Part shown: positions 25,101-36,700 of the stretch, one piece after another
Layout of the letters: every line of letters begins with the position of its first letter
Position numbering within the stretch: the stretch's first letter is position 1
NCBI RefSeq assembly: GCF_021917145.1
Contig: NC_061077.1
Location: 9,784,083-9,848,082 of the forward strand
DNA length: 64,000 bases
Source of the DNA: Hypomesus transpacificus
Taxonomy: Eukaryota > Chordata > Actinopteri > Osmeriformes > Osmeridae
Direction of reading: 5' to 3'
Position numbers and translations under genes: made by a program
The notes under the pieces: generated by a model
The model's input: only the letters and a program-made list of their open reading frames with translations
What the model was told of the DNA's origin: nothing
Databases searched by the model: none

Positions 25101-28100
25101 GGAGATGCGCTCCCTCCAGGCCCACGATGACCTTCCTATCTGCATCCACTGCAGGTCAGAGACCAGCTCTCTCCTAGGAGGAAAAGGACTGTTAACATGG
25201 GCAATTACTGTATATATTTAAAACCCAACAGAGTGAGCTCACTTAGTATAGAACCGGGAGTGTCTCTGGGCTGCATCACCATAAAAAGTTGTGGCTGACT
25301 TGTCTTTGCGTTACAGCCATACAGTGCACCCATAGTATGCATGAGAAACCAACTTACATTTCAATACCTTTTGCAGGACCTGATCATGTTGTTGTTCTTT
25401 CAAAAGAGACTGTACTGTGTGTACACAGAAAAATGTATTTGCGGTCGTTCTGTTCATGCCCCCTTGAAGATTATACACCTCCCCAACTCACACAGGAAGT
25501 GTATGTGGGCGGATGACCAACAGCCCACCGGGTGTGAAATCCTGCTTATACATTTCCCCCTTGCTCTCTGTTTAGCCTGGTGATAAACATAACAATATTT
25601 TAAATTGTATTTTACAGCCAATCTGAAACTAAAGCTACCTGCTAAGCTACCAGTGCCAAAAGATAAAATAGGCACATTAAGACCAAACTATTTGCTTTAA
25701 CTTTCCATTTGTACCTCAGTCTACATCAGATGTCATCTTTGCAGCAATCTGTGACCACAGTTGGTGACAAATGGAAATTCCGTTTGTGGGCCAAGCTTTT
25801 GAAGGTTGCTCAACGTGTTCCTAAAGGCATGCAGATGACTTCATGTCAAGTGGTGAAGCAAAGCTTCTGCCACAGTCTTCTGCAGCAATTGTAGCTCACA
25901 CAGTCTTCACCTTAACTTCACATTCACCTCTGAAAAAACATATGTGTCTCAATTCAAGATAGTCCTTGGTGGAATAATTCAGCGTGTACTATTCAGCGTG
26001 TGTACAAAAGTAAGGCTTTCTGTGGTTGACATCATGACAACTGTGTGAATGACAGTGAAGTGCCTACTAGCCTGGCATCAAGGTGGAGCATCTGGGTAGA
26101 GCTGAGCTACCAGGGACAGAATGTTCAGTCACAGGCATGCCTAACGCCCTCTCCCTCTGTGCACACCCCACAGGGGAAAGGACAGACATACTTAATAGAT
26201 ACAGTACAATAGAAAACAATCAATACATTGTGGTTAATGTGGGCAGATGTGTGTGCTTGAGATGAACTCAGGCTTCAGTGTGTCATAGTTGTCAGTGTCT
26301 GATGCTGGTGTTCCTCCTCCAGTGCTGGCTGTGGAAGAACAGGGGCCCTGTGTGTCATCGATTACACCTGGAACTTGGTCAAGACACAGGTGAGGGAGAC
26401 GGACGGACGCACGGACAAACAGACACGTCGGGACCACTTCGAAAGGACATTTGTGATGCATGTTTGTTTGTGTTCAGCGGATCACAGAGGACTTCAACAT
26501 CTACGACCTGGTGCAGGATATGAGGACCCAGAGGCCGTCAGTGGTTCAAACTAAGGTGACATGTCACACTCCAGTCACGTGTATGTTCATGTACGCATTC
26601 GTTGCCGTGGTGAGGCCTCACTGACAAGGACTGTGTGAGATCTTAATCTGTGACATCGCTTTTCCGAAAAGGTCAAGTTTAGGAAGCTCGTTATTTCAAT
26701 GATTACTAATGTTAGCAACTCCCTGCTGTCAAATCTCATGAGTCTTAATAACAGAGCATAGCCCTGTTGACATCTGAGTTAACAGAACACGTTTGGTGTG
26801 TTCCCCCAGGAACAATATGAGCTGGTGTACAGAACCATCAGGTTCCTGTTTGAGAGATACCTGCAATCTGAGGAGGTGAGGAAAAGCGAACACACATGCA
26901 CACACTCACGCACACACAAATACCCAAGCAAGGGGCATAAGATATAATAAGATGATTCCCCAAACTATGAATACACTCTGGGAGTCAATGTCCTACCACT
27001 CTTCTCATCTAGTATCAGCCTGTCTGTTCAGACCATGAAATGATATGTTGGCTTCTTAGCAGTTCCTGATCAGTGGGGTTTGATGATGGTGGTGATGTTC
27101 CTTTATGATGACCCGTATAGGTGCCCTACTTCATCTCCACAGCCAGTGAGAGTGAGGCTTCAGACCTGAGTGAAGAGTCTGAGTCTGGCCCCAAAACACA
27201 GGACAGACTTCTGTCACAGACATTGCTAAGGTACTGGAACGATATTGGTTGAAATAAAATCAAGACTCAAGAAAGAGACATGTTGAGGGAGATTGGAACC
27301 AGCAGACGACCACTGAGCTTATCCCAGCTACTCCTAAGATGTCTTATCAAAACTGTTTAATGCTGCTGCTGTCTTTCAGTTACCCAGTAGAGGAGGAGCC
27401 ATGGGGGATGTCCAATCACGTTGCTGCGTTGTCCTTGTCAATGCCAGAGGTGTGTGATGCTGAGGCAGCTGGTCCTTCCTCATCAGACGTCCTGAGCTGC
27501 CTGCGAGTGAGGGACAGTCAACCGCAGAAACAGAGACCCTTCTCCCTCCAAACAGTACCAACTCCCCTGGCCACCAGGATGGAGAGGGAGAGGGAGGAGG
27601 CAGTGATGTCCCAGCTGCTCTCCCAGGTCCCCGCCTTCGTCTGCCTCACAGTGGAGGACCCTTACTTTGGGCCTGAGTCTTTGCCAAACTCCCCTGTGGA
27701 TCCAGAGACATCCGGAGGTTCTGTTGAGAGCTTGGCTCTTCTGCCTCAGTGGCAGGACAACCCTTGCTCCACCGTGCCCAGTTTGGCTCTTAACGACCAG
27801 GCCATGGAGCTACCGGTGCTGCCTGGTAGCTATCTTTACCTGTCACAATATTAGTCTCCATGACAAAATCTATACTTTACCGTAGTAACAAAACAGTTCC
27901 AATAAAACGGGGTAATGACAGGTTTGTATTTGTGAAATTGTTGAATTTGTAGCTTCCACAAGGTCTGACAGCCCTCCACCATTACCTGAGCGGACCCTTG
28001 AGTCCTACCTGCTGGCTGGAGATACAGGTTAGTGTGTTAGTGTTCCTGTCTTTTACTTCAAATCAGAGTCGAATGGTTTCCAATTCATCAGCAACAGAGT

Positions 28101-31100
28101 TTACATTGATCTCGTTTGTGGTCCCTTTCAATTCCTTTGACCTCAGTTTATGTTTAGTTTGACAGTCATTCCCACATCATGTAGATCTATCAACACATCA
28201 CAATGACTGATATTGTCTGTGACATGTGAGCGTGTCTGCCCCTCAGAGAGCTTCGACCCCAGTCAGAGGTTAGAGGTCATCATTCCCCCTAACGCTGCGG
28301 CTGATGCTCTCAGGGAGCTTGGAGGTGAGTGGAGGATGACGTCATCATCATCATCATCATCTTCACAGCATGGCACTGACATGTTTTTTTCTAATGAATC
28401 TCTCCCTTCTGTTCCAGTAAGCCCCCCCTCACCTGTGCCCCCACTCCCAGACAGAACCCCAGAGTCGTTCTTGTTGGCCATTGATGCAGGTAGGTGTGAG
28501 GGGCATTGGTGTAACAGTTCAGGTCTTTAGTGACTGTTGTTGAGGCCGTCCCTCTTCTGCCTTCCTCCCAGCTCCTGGTGAGGTGGAGCAGTCAGACGTG
28601 ACCAGGAGCCGGCTGGGGACCTCCTCAGAGTGGTCAGGGCACACACAGGCTCCAGTACCTCAGTACCTGGAGAAGCGAATCTGGTCCAGGAGCAAGGTAG
28701 GTGCGGGTCGGGGACAAGGAAACAAATGGTTAACTTAGAATAAGCAAATGGTTGACATGGAATTTGGCTGATAAAGGTTTTGTCACTTTAAAATGATCCA
28801 CTTATAAAACAAGATGCACTCGTTATTCAGCTGCAATCAGATTGACACATCCTTTTTCCCTTCCTTTCTCAGAGCTTAAAAGTGAACATGAAACCTTCAG
28901 GTACGTTTTGGAAATGTTAATACCATACAGACAAACGTCAAAATATCTATATCAACATCATGTGAGGAAACTCAAGATCCACCAAATCAGTATTATGCTG
29001 ACAAGGGATTACAGAAGGAAAGAGAGAACCTGTTATGTGATGTTTACACTGATGTTTATCTTTGTCTTGTTTGTTTCCATTGCATTGCCAGCATCAGGCT
29101 TCTCGACTTCATCATATACATCCTCAGACCTCCCTTCTCCACCTCTCCCTCCCAATTATATAACTCCCCCTGCCTCACCCCAAGGTAAGCAGATGAGACA
29201 TGGCCACATTCTGAAATAACTTGACCCTACATAGTGGAAACTCAAACTCAACGCATAAAAACAACTGAGGTTTTCAGAAAGTTGGTAACTAGCCATCGTT
29301 GTTGTTATCGCTGTTTCTTGGTGCAGTTACCAGAAGCCTGACCCCGCCCTTGCCCGAGAGGACCCCAGAGTCCTTCATCCTGGTGACCGAGGGAGGTGAG
29401 CCTGTGATCATTCTCTTTCTCATCACATGAGGACACCCACCAGGGATGAGACTATCACAACCACTCTTAGTGTGTCCACTGCATTGTTCTATGCGTCTCA
29501 ATTGAGGAAGTAGATCATATGATGCGATCCCAAACCTCGGGTCATAGGCTTGGTGGGGCTGCTCTCTCTGACGACTTGTTCCCGCCTCTGCTCCTCCCTC
29601 AGGCCCCCAGAGCAGCGCCCCCTGCCTGCCGAGCGTCCCCCAGGCCTCTCAGAGGATAGGCACGTCCTCAGAGTGGTCGGGAAGCTCTCAGCCCAAGAGA
29701 TTGCTGGATGCTGTCATGAACCGGAGCAAGGTGAGCCAAGGGCACTACTTCAGCCCGTCACTCAGGGCTGTGTGAGTGGGAGGCAGGAAGGGAGCTGTGA
29801 CAAAGGACATGCGTCGAACGAGATGATTAGAATTCCAGTCGGATCAGTGTTCATAGACGTGTTCTTTTGTCTTCTTGTCGTTTCCTCAGAGTGTGCGAAC
29901 AAAGAGTTCAATACAAGGTAAGCTGTGGCAATAACACTACTGAACACCAGACTTCTCTGTCACTCCAACATTCTTGTTGTTCTTGGCTATGCTCCAACAC
30001 ACACTAGAAGGACTGGACTGAAAACGGTGAAGGAAGTTATTGTTCACCTGTTGTTTACATAGTCACCTGTTATCATACTGGATAACTTGATATGCTCAAC
30101 CGCCTCTGTCAAGATGACAGAAGAGACTGGTATCTGCCACTAGGAGACAGTGTCACCCTGTTCATTATGGAAGAAGTTGGGGAATAAATCAAGTTTCACC
30201 ATACAAGTGCTCTGTAGTGTAAGTTGATGTGTGTGAGTATTAACAGATGTATTTTTCCACTCCAGAACCGCTGTCGACAGTTCCGTTTGTGGCTCCACCT
30301 CCTGTGGTCGTCGCTGGAGGAGGAAGTCGTAAGTTAAAACATTTGACAGGAGGTGGTCTACATCGGCAACACTCTCGGTATCACTGAATCTGGGCATGCA
30401 AACATCCTCTTTTGAAACAGGATGATGATGAGGAGGATGATGATGATTCAATTGATATGACCACACATGACATGAACCTCTGTGATGTGTTTTCTCAGCT
30501 GAGGTGACAGTACAGCAGGATCAGGCTGTGGAGAGTAGAGGGTCTCCCAGCCATGAGAGCACTGACTGGTCTGACAAGTCTGCTGGGAAGGCCATGTCCA
30601 GAACCAAGGTGCCCACTGTGACCCACACTGACTCACCTACTGTTGTTGAAATACAAACAGTCACACACAATACTCAATTTCCATAGCTACATAGCTATTC
30701 TATTTTGCCATGATTCCATCGTCTAATGATAGCCTTTGCTATTTGTTCTCAGAGTCTGAAGTTTTTCAAGTCGAAACAAAAGTGTGAGTAACGCCAGTTG
30801 TTGTTGATATGATCTCAGTGAATCACAGTAGATACTAAGAAGTTGTAACAGCTAATGGTGTCTGTTCTCCACAGCTAAGGTAGCCCACCCACCACCATGT
30901 GCTGCCTCCGGACCTTCGACTTCATACAGCGCTTCCCTGTCAGTCTTTAAGTTTGGTAGGTCTTCACTAGCCCAGTCCACCCAAATCCTATCCCTGCATT
31001 CAGCAGAACATGTGACACATAACTGTTCAGTCAAATAGAATCCGAAAATAAACTGCCTCTTCTCTTTGTTTTGGTTGTTTCTCTCCTTCAGGATTTGGGC

Positions 31101-31153
31101 TTCGCTTTGGGAAACCCAAAGGCCCCAGGAGTCAACCTGATAACTGGGTGTGA
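22161..31153 (+). CDS. ptpn22: Tyrosine-protein phosphatase non-receptor type 22 (LYP/PEP)
   Basis: A complete cytosolic protein tyrosine phosphatase of 835 residues in 27 coding exons (human 807). Exons: 22161-22262, 23353-23461, 23711-23787, 23992-24087, 24194-24232, 24425-24496, 24796-24855, 25012-25154, 26323-26389, 26478-26555, 26810-26875, 27121-27230, 27380-27825, 27953-28027, 28247-28324, 28418-28489, 28572-28696, 28873-28900, 29092-29184, 29327-29395, 29603-29730, 29890-29917, 30266-30328, 30499-30608, 30753-30783, 30875-30955, 31092-31153. All phases join. The family dephosphorylates Src-family and ZAP70-type kinases in lymphocytes and binds CSK through a proline motif. The start [12 protein letters not shown] aligns with human MDQREILQKFL, although the frame is open upstream to 22011. 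The end [15 protein letters not shown] matches the human C-terminus and separates it from PTPN12 and PTPN18. Confidence 0.96.
23353..26875 (+). other. ptpn22: ptpn22 catalytic phosphatase domain (exons 2-11)
   Basis: Residues about 35-303. Visible landmarks: [11 protein letters not shown] substrate-recognition loop, [32 protein letters not shown] loop ([10 protein letters not shown], Asp about 200), P-loop [10 protein letters not shown] (catalytic Cys about 232, Arg about 238) and the Q-loop region QTKEQYE. All residues needed for catalysis are present. The P-loop is split by an intron of 1,168 bp that interrupts the Ser codon immediately after the catalytic Cys. Confidence 0.95.
27380..30328 (+). 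other. ptpn22: ptpn22 proline-rich interdomain with repeated PPLPxR exons
   Basis: The 446-bp exon 27380-27825 holds the variable interdomain, including VEDPYFGP, like human LVENPYF. Three separate exons carry the CSK-binding-type core: [12 protein letters not shown] (27953-28027, Arg about 502), [13 protein letters not shown] (28418-28489, Arg about 552) and [13 protein letters not shown] (29327-29395, Arg about 657). Human PTPN22 has two such motifs, P1 and P2. Exons 28572-28696 and 29603-29730 both contain GTSSEWSG, like GTSLEWGG in human. Exons 28873-28900 and 29890-29917 are both 28 bp (SLKVNMKPS and SVRTKSSIQ, compare human SVKLRSPKS). Confidence 0.88.
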
Positions 31154-31990
31154 GACTGTAGCTGTGCCCCTCTCCTCTCTCATGGAGTGGAACCTTGCAT
31201 GGAACCAGGAGAATGTTTTTCATGATTATTTCTAATATAATATATATGTAAAGGACCATGGGCTGTTTGAAGTCGGGGGATCCTATGACATGTGTCAATC
31301 TCAGGGTACAATGATCCTCTTCTTATCAGCTTTGCAGAGGAGCACATGTTGAAGACCTGCTGGCGACAGATTGATTGTACTGTGACTGTGTCCGTGCCTT
31401 GGGGAAATGTGAGCGAGTGCTTACTGAAGTATAAGCAACTCCTGGTGAGAATCTTCGATTCTGTTGTGCTACCTGAACAAAAAGGTTTTTTTTCTTTACG
31501 TGATCAAAATGTGAGATGTTTAATTCTCCCATCATGACCTGACCTGATCTGAATTCTCTTTGGGAAACAACTCTCATCTTTTTTTCTTTTTACCATTTGG
31601 TGGAACAATGAACAGTAAGGCACTGTTCTGTTATGTGTGCTGCATACCTGCAAACTTGTCACTTTTTAGTGAAAATAGCCGTTTTGAATGAAAAAAATGT
31701 CATCCACGTGAATCATGTAGATCCGGAGAGTTTTTATAAATGTGTCACCTTTTTCAGCCCTTCATAGTTTGCAGGTATGGTGCTGAATAATGAGTTCATG
31801 TGCTCTGGAATGAGAGCACCAGCATGAGCTGTCTACAGCGCCCCCTGTCTGTCAGTGAAGGCACCTGGGTGTCAGTGGTGTCTCTTACCTCAGTCACATA
31901 GCCTTCATGAAAAGGGATTCTGTGCTACTGTACACAAAAGGAATTAAAAGCAACATCCTCCAGAGAATGTACGAATAAATCAAAAATATT
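31154..31990 (+). other. ptpn22: ptpn22 3' UTR
   Basis: Non-coding sequence from the stop codon at 31151-31153 to a canonical AATAAA at 31974-31979. It contains a small inverted-repeat element at 31643-31779. The UTR end is inferred from the signal only. Confidence 0.6.
31637..31785. mobile_element. 137-bp MITE-like element with 14-bp inverted ends
   Basis: The element 31643-31779 begins CATACCTGCAAACT and ends AGTTTGCAGGTATG, perfect 14-bp terminal inverted repeats. It is flanked by identical GTGCTG at 31637-31642 and 31780-31785. The interior is AT-rich and non-coding. Size, inverted ends and a short target duplication fit a non-autonomous DNA transposon. I do not assign a superfamily. It lies in the predicted ptpn22 3' UTR. 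Confidence 0.75.
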
Positions 31991-31994
31991 TATT
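31974..31994. terminator. Facing poly(A) signals of ptpn22 and rsbn1
   Basis: AATAAA on the plus strand at 31974-31979 (ptpn22) and AATAAA on the minus strand at 31989-31994 (seen as TTTATT) face each other with nine bases between them. Both genes end nearby and converge. Other TTTATT matches lie further right (for example near 32020 and 32390), so rsbn1 may end earlier. Confidence 0.55.
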
Positions 31995-33723
31995 TAGAAA
32001 AATACATGTCTGGGCATTTCATTTTATTTTAACAGGATATAGAGACAATTATAATGGAGCTCTATCAACTAAAATATCTAGACTCGTTGTCCACAGAATG
32101 CAGTTACATTGCTTGATAGTACAACACATAGAATGCCTTGATAACCACACTGCATTCCACAACCCAAATTTGAGGAGTCATTATGATTGGTCAATTATTG
32201 TCTGATTAAGCCGATACATTTACTACCACAATGACAGCTGTCTGTTTGATGAAAAGATAAAATTGTGACCTACTGTATCGTAACATATACTTAGATAAAG
32301 ATTAAACATACAAAAGGCCCACAAAGTCCCACAAATACAGTTTGTGTTTTCACATTATTGAAATGTCCTGTGCTTCAGGGTTTACAGTTTATTGACATCA
32401 CAGACCATCAAAGAAGCATTTTACAGTAATTCTGTCACAATTTTTATGATTTTTATTATGTTAAATCAAAATAGTTAATTTCAAATAAATACACGGGGGT
32501 CTCATACTTTCAGCCTTGCTTTACAATTGTCTGTGATGATATGTCTCAAGTTTACTAGCAAACAAAATCTCTTGTTTTCACATGAGCCAAACTGTTCATG
32601 AAGGCAAAAAGACCCACTCATTTGAACACCAACTGTGCTTTCTGTAGGAAGCACCAGACTGGCAGCTTATTAAAAAAAAAAAATTATATATATCTGATAT
32701 AGGCCTACAGTACAGTACTATACTGTCTTACTACTGTGCAGTTTCCATGGGACTACCACAGAAATAAGAATTAAATATTTTTGGAGTGCTGACCAGCCAT
32801 TCATTAACAACCAGCCTAACAACCATCAACCCTACAGTTGAAAAGACACCTCTGTTAGGCTACAGTAGTTCTTTGTTTTCAACACAGTTCATGTACCACC
32901 AGGTAAACCATGTGCAAAACAGATTCAGACTCCTTTGGGGGCCACTACACTGCTCTCCCACTTAGCCTATTATGTTGCAATCATCCATATATACTTTATA
33001 ACAAATGAACAGCTAACATACAGTTAAATAAAACATATGACATGAGTGCACTGACAGTATTCATATATTTTGCAACAGAACACAACATCATACATTACAT
33101 TCAATTCGTATTTAAAAGTATAGACATTTTTCACTTGAGTGCTGAGCAAGGGAAATGTCCCACCCACAGGTTCCTTCATCCAGAATGTTCTCTCTCTCAG
33201 CTAATCCCAAATTACTATCCACACTCTATCATCCTGTTCAAATAAATATTGTAACTCCAAAAACAGGAGACAGCACAATATAAGTGGCACAGTTTAAATA
33301 AAAACACCCTAGCTTTTGGGGAAATTGAATTAAAAATTCAAGAGTACAAAAGGTTATCAAATTTGGGTCAAGAATAAAACCAAATGAATTTGAGAGGCAT
33401 GATTGCTCTTTAAACGTGTCAGGCACTTCTGTTCTCTAAAAATCTATTACCATAAATGATTTACATGATACAGGCCTGACCTAGATTTTGGGGTGTTATG
33501 ACAGTTAGCTTTGAAACACTAGGGGATAAAGTATGGAGCAAATACTAGACATTCAGCAAATGTATCAAATTATTTAAATCTATAAACTGTCAGAGAAGGA
33601 AAAATATCTCTAGGGCCATCTCTAAACTAATGTTTACACATAGAACAGTACATGCTCTGGAGAGTTGAAGACTGTTCAAAATGGTCCTTCTTTGACATAG
33701 ATGAAAGTCCATTTCAGCCCCAC
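31995..33723 (-). other. rsbn1: Probable rsbn1 3' UTR
   Basis: AT-rich non-coding sequence downstream of the rsbn1 stop codon at 33724-33726. No coding exon of another gene was recognised. Several minus-strand AATAAA candidates exist, and the exact end is unknown. Confidence 0.5.
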
Positions 33724-36700
33724 TCAGGGGGGAGGGTTAGAAGGGTGGTGTGGTCCATCAATGTGTGGGGAGGGGTAGTGGGCACTGTGCTGTACCAGGG
33801 CTTGTGGAAGCCGGGGCTCAGAGGTGGGAGGGCTCGAGCCAGAGGATGGTCCCACGGAGCTGGAGTCCTGGTACAGGGGGGGCAGGTGGGCAGACTTGGC
33901 AGGCTGAGGGGCTGCTGGCTGGGGATTTCTGGAAGGAGTGTCTGACCTCTGGAAGATGGGCTCTTCGATCTTGGCCATCCCACCTTGGGTGGCATCTGTG
34001 TGGGCCTGAGGATGAGCGCAGGGGGCCATGGGGGTGTGGGGCTGGGCAGGGGAGGAGACCAGTCCTGAGAAAGAGCTTTGGTGGCTGGGTCTGTGTTCCT
34101 CCTCCAGGCCCTCAGTTTGGTACTGGCGCAGGCGGATGTGCCAGGCCAGGCTGCACACTGCGGAGACAGTCTTGAACTGGTGGATGACATTCCGGGGGAT
34201 GAAGTAAATGTCGTCGTCACACAGCTGGACGCGGACGTAACGGATGCCCTCGCGCCTTAGCTGGTTTAGCTTGGCATCATCCACCCACTGGACACACTAG
34301 AGAGATGGGATGAAGTGGGAGGGGCAGACATAAACAGGGAGTCTGTCACTGTGTCCTGAGGGAAGGCCATGCAGGGTCGTGATGAAGCCTGTCGGAAGCT
34401 GGCTCACTGAGAGAGATGATGACGTACTGTGTCATCCACGCTGGAGCCTTTCTCTGTTCCTGCTGCTCATTCACACTGCAAACTAAGTCTAACCCTGCTG
34501 ACCTGGCTGTCACCCCACTGATTCAAACAACAGCAGACAGCACACACAGCCACAAAAGATGTCTAAAAAGTCTGCAGACTACGTAGGGATTTTTATGTCG
34601 TAAAAAAGGTTTACTCATTTTACTCTCATATGAAGTCGGCCATGAATAAGAAATACTGGACTCATAACTGACTGCACGTGGATGTATACCTGTGACACTG
34701 GGGGCTCGTACAGGTCCAGCTGCAGTCTCTGAACCACATTGTTGAAGTCCTCCGCGTGGAAACACACAACGTCTTTGGTTACCCGTGGCCGGTTACTCCT
34801 AGAGAGCCAAGGTAGCAGGTTTACATGTCAAGTCAAGTCTTTTTATTTGTCAGCTACACAGAACAACACAAGGTTAGACTGGGCACCGAAATGTGGATTC
34901 CAGGAGTACACTATTGTGATTATTTGGTATCAAGTTAAATCATCTGTACAGTGTCTGAAGGATCTTACCACTCCCCAAACTGAACAGCCTTCAGAACCCC
35001 CACAGCAGCAGTGCTCTGCCAGTCAAAGCTCTGGCCCACATGGTCGGCATGGGCCCGGGTCCGGTCCTCAAACAGAACCTCTCTGGGCTCGCTGGTCCTG
35101 GGCAGGTAGTGAAGGTTCTTGATCTCATTCATGGACCTTAGGGGAACAAGTGAGGAATGCTTACATATAATATAATTTGATCTATAATTGGATTTATAAT
35201 TAGCTTGTAAATGCCACTCCAGGTGAGACAGTGTCAAGCCAATGGGAGGACGAGGAGGGTGTTTCTTACTGTACCTGCGCCGTTTGAAGGGAGACTTGGG
35301 CATGTCAGCGGTCGGCACCATCTGTTCTCCTGGCCGGACCCACATGATGGGCCCATCGTCACTCTGGGAACGACAGTCCAGCTTCAGACTGGATAGGCTT
35401 CCCCAGGGCAAAGTCATCTGGCAGACATGCATACGCACACAAACACACATGCAAGAGTGAGCAACACTAACACATGATCAGAACACGTTTCAATGTCAGT
35501 TTTCATCATAATAACACAAATATAATAGGGGCACTTTTCTGACCTTCAAAAAGGGGGACTCCTCCAGCATATCCAGGAATTCTGGGAAATAATCCCCCAC
35601 TTCCTCGTCTACGGCTCCGACCAGGCTGATCTGTCTCATGGGCCCAGCCCGGTATGTCCCTGAACAGTAGGTCCGGTTCACCTGCAGAGGGAACAGAATC
35701 AGAGGGGTTCAGGTCAGGGGTCAGGTCATACCTGGGCTGGTCTGCACACTAATACAAAATATCTTTCAACAGAAACATTCCTAAATCACTTCCTGAATCA
35801 CTTCACCCATGCCTTGTTCATGTAGCCTATTAGAACATTGTGTAAACTGTTTGCAGCTCTGACTGTAAAAGGTGGAATGGTAACCCTGACATGGGAGAGA
35901 TGACTGTTAATACAATACTGTGTGCAACTATAGCCAGGCCCTAGAGATAAATGGAGCATTTACACCATAAATAGCAATTATTCAGCTACTTAAACAAGAC
36001 TCTAATTTCGTGTAATCTCTTTTTCTCGATCCCTCTTTTTTATGAGCTGCAAACTGCGTGATGGCCGTGTCAAATAAAGAACACAATGGGACAATAATTC
36101 CTCCTTGAATCTAGGCAACCAGGCTACATTTGGCAAGCGCTCAGCTTCAGTTTAACATGGGTGTACTTTGGAGTGAATCATCTACTGAAAGGCAAACAGG
36201 CTACACAGCTCACTCACCACTTGGGACGTATGCACCATTCTAGTCATACCCATGAGGCTAACATAGCTGGCTACTACACTTCACATCACAGTTACCTCTG
36301 AAAAGCAGACTTAAGGACTAGCCTAGTCACTGTCACACCCTGTCATATGTGAACAAAACCACCAAATACTTTCAACATAGCAATTATTACAGTTGTTGTC
36401 CAGTCTAGCACTACCACAGGTGTTTATAGTGGCCAGAACAGCTGTCCAGGACCGTGGCTAGTAAATATTTGAACTGAAGATGCAGTACACTATGTGAAGC
36501 CTGTGCAGTGCTTTGTCTATGCAGCCAATCCCACTAGACTACATTACACTACAGTGTCCATTCTACTATTTTCTTCTACTCTACCTGAGAGTGGAAGTTA
36601 GCGATGGTGGTGGTCTCAATGTCCTTTTTCCCTAGAATCTCCATCTTGACTGGGGTGTTGGGGAAGTTGAAAGAAAAGTATTTCAGGAAGTCCGGTAGGT

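Noticed and set aside
33714..34260. Long open frames on the plus strand opposite the last rsbn1 exon
   Set aside because: They are GC-rich shadows of the conserved minus-strand coding exon.
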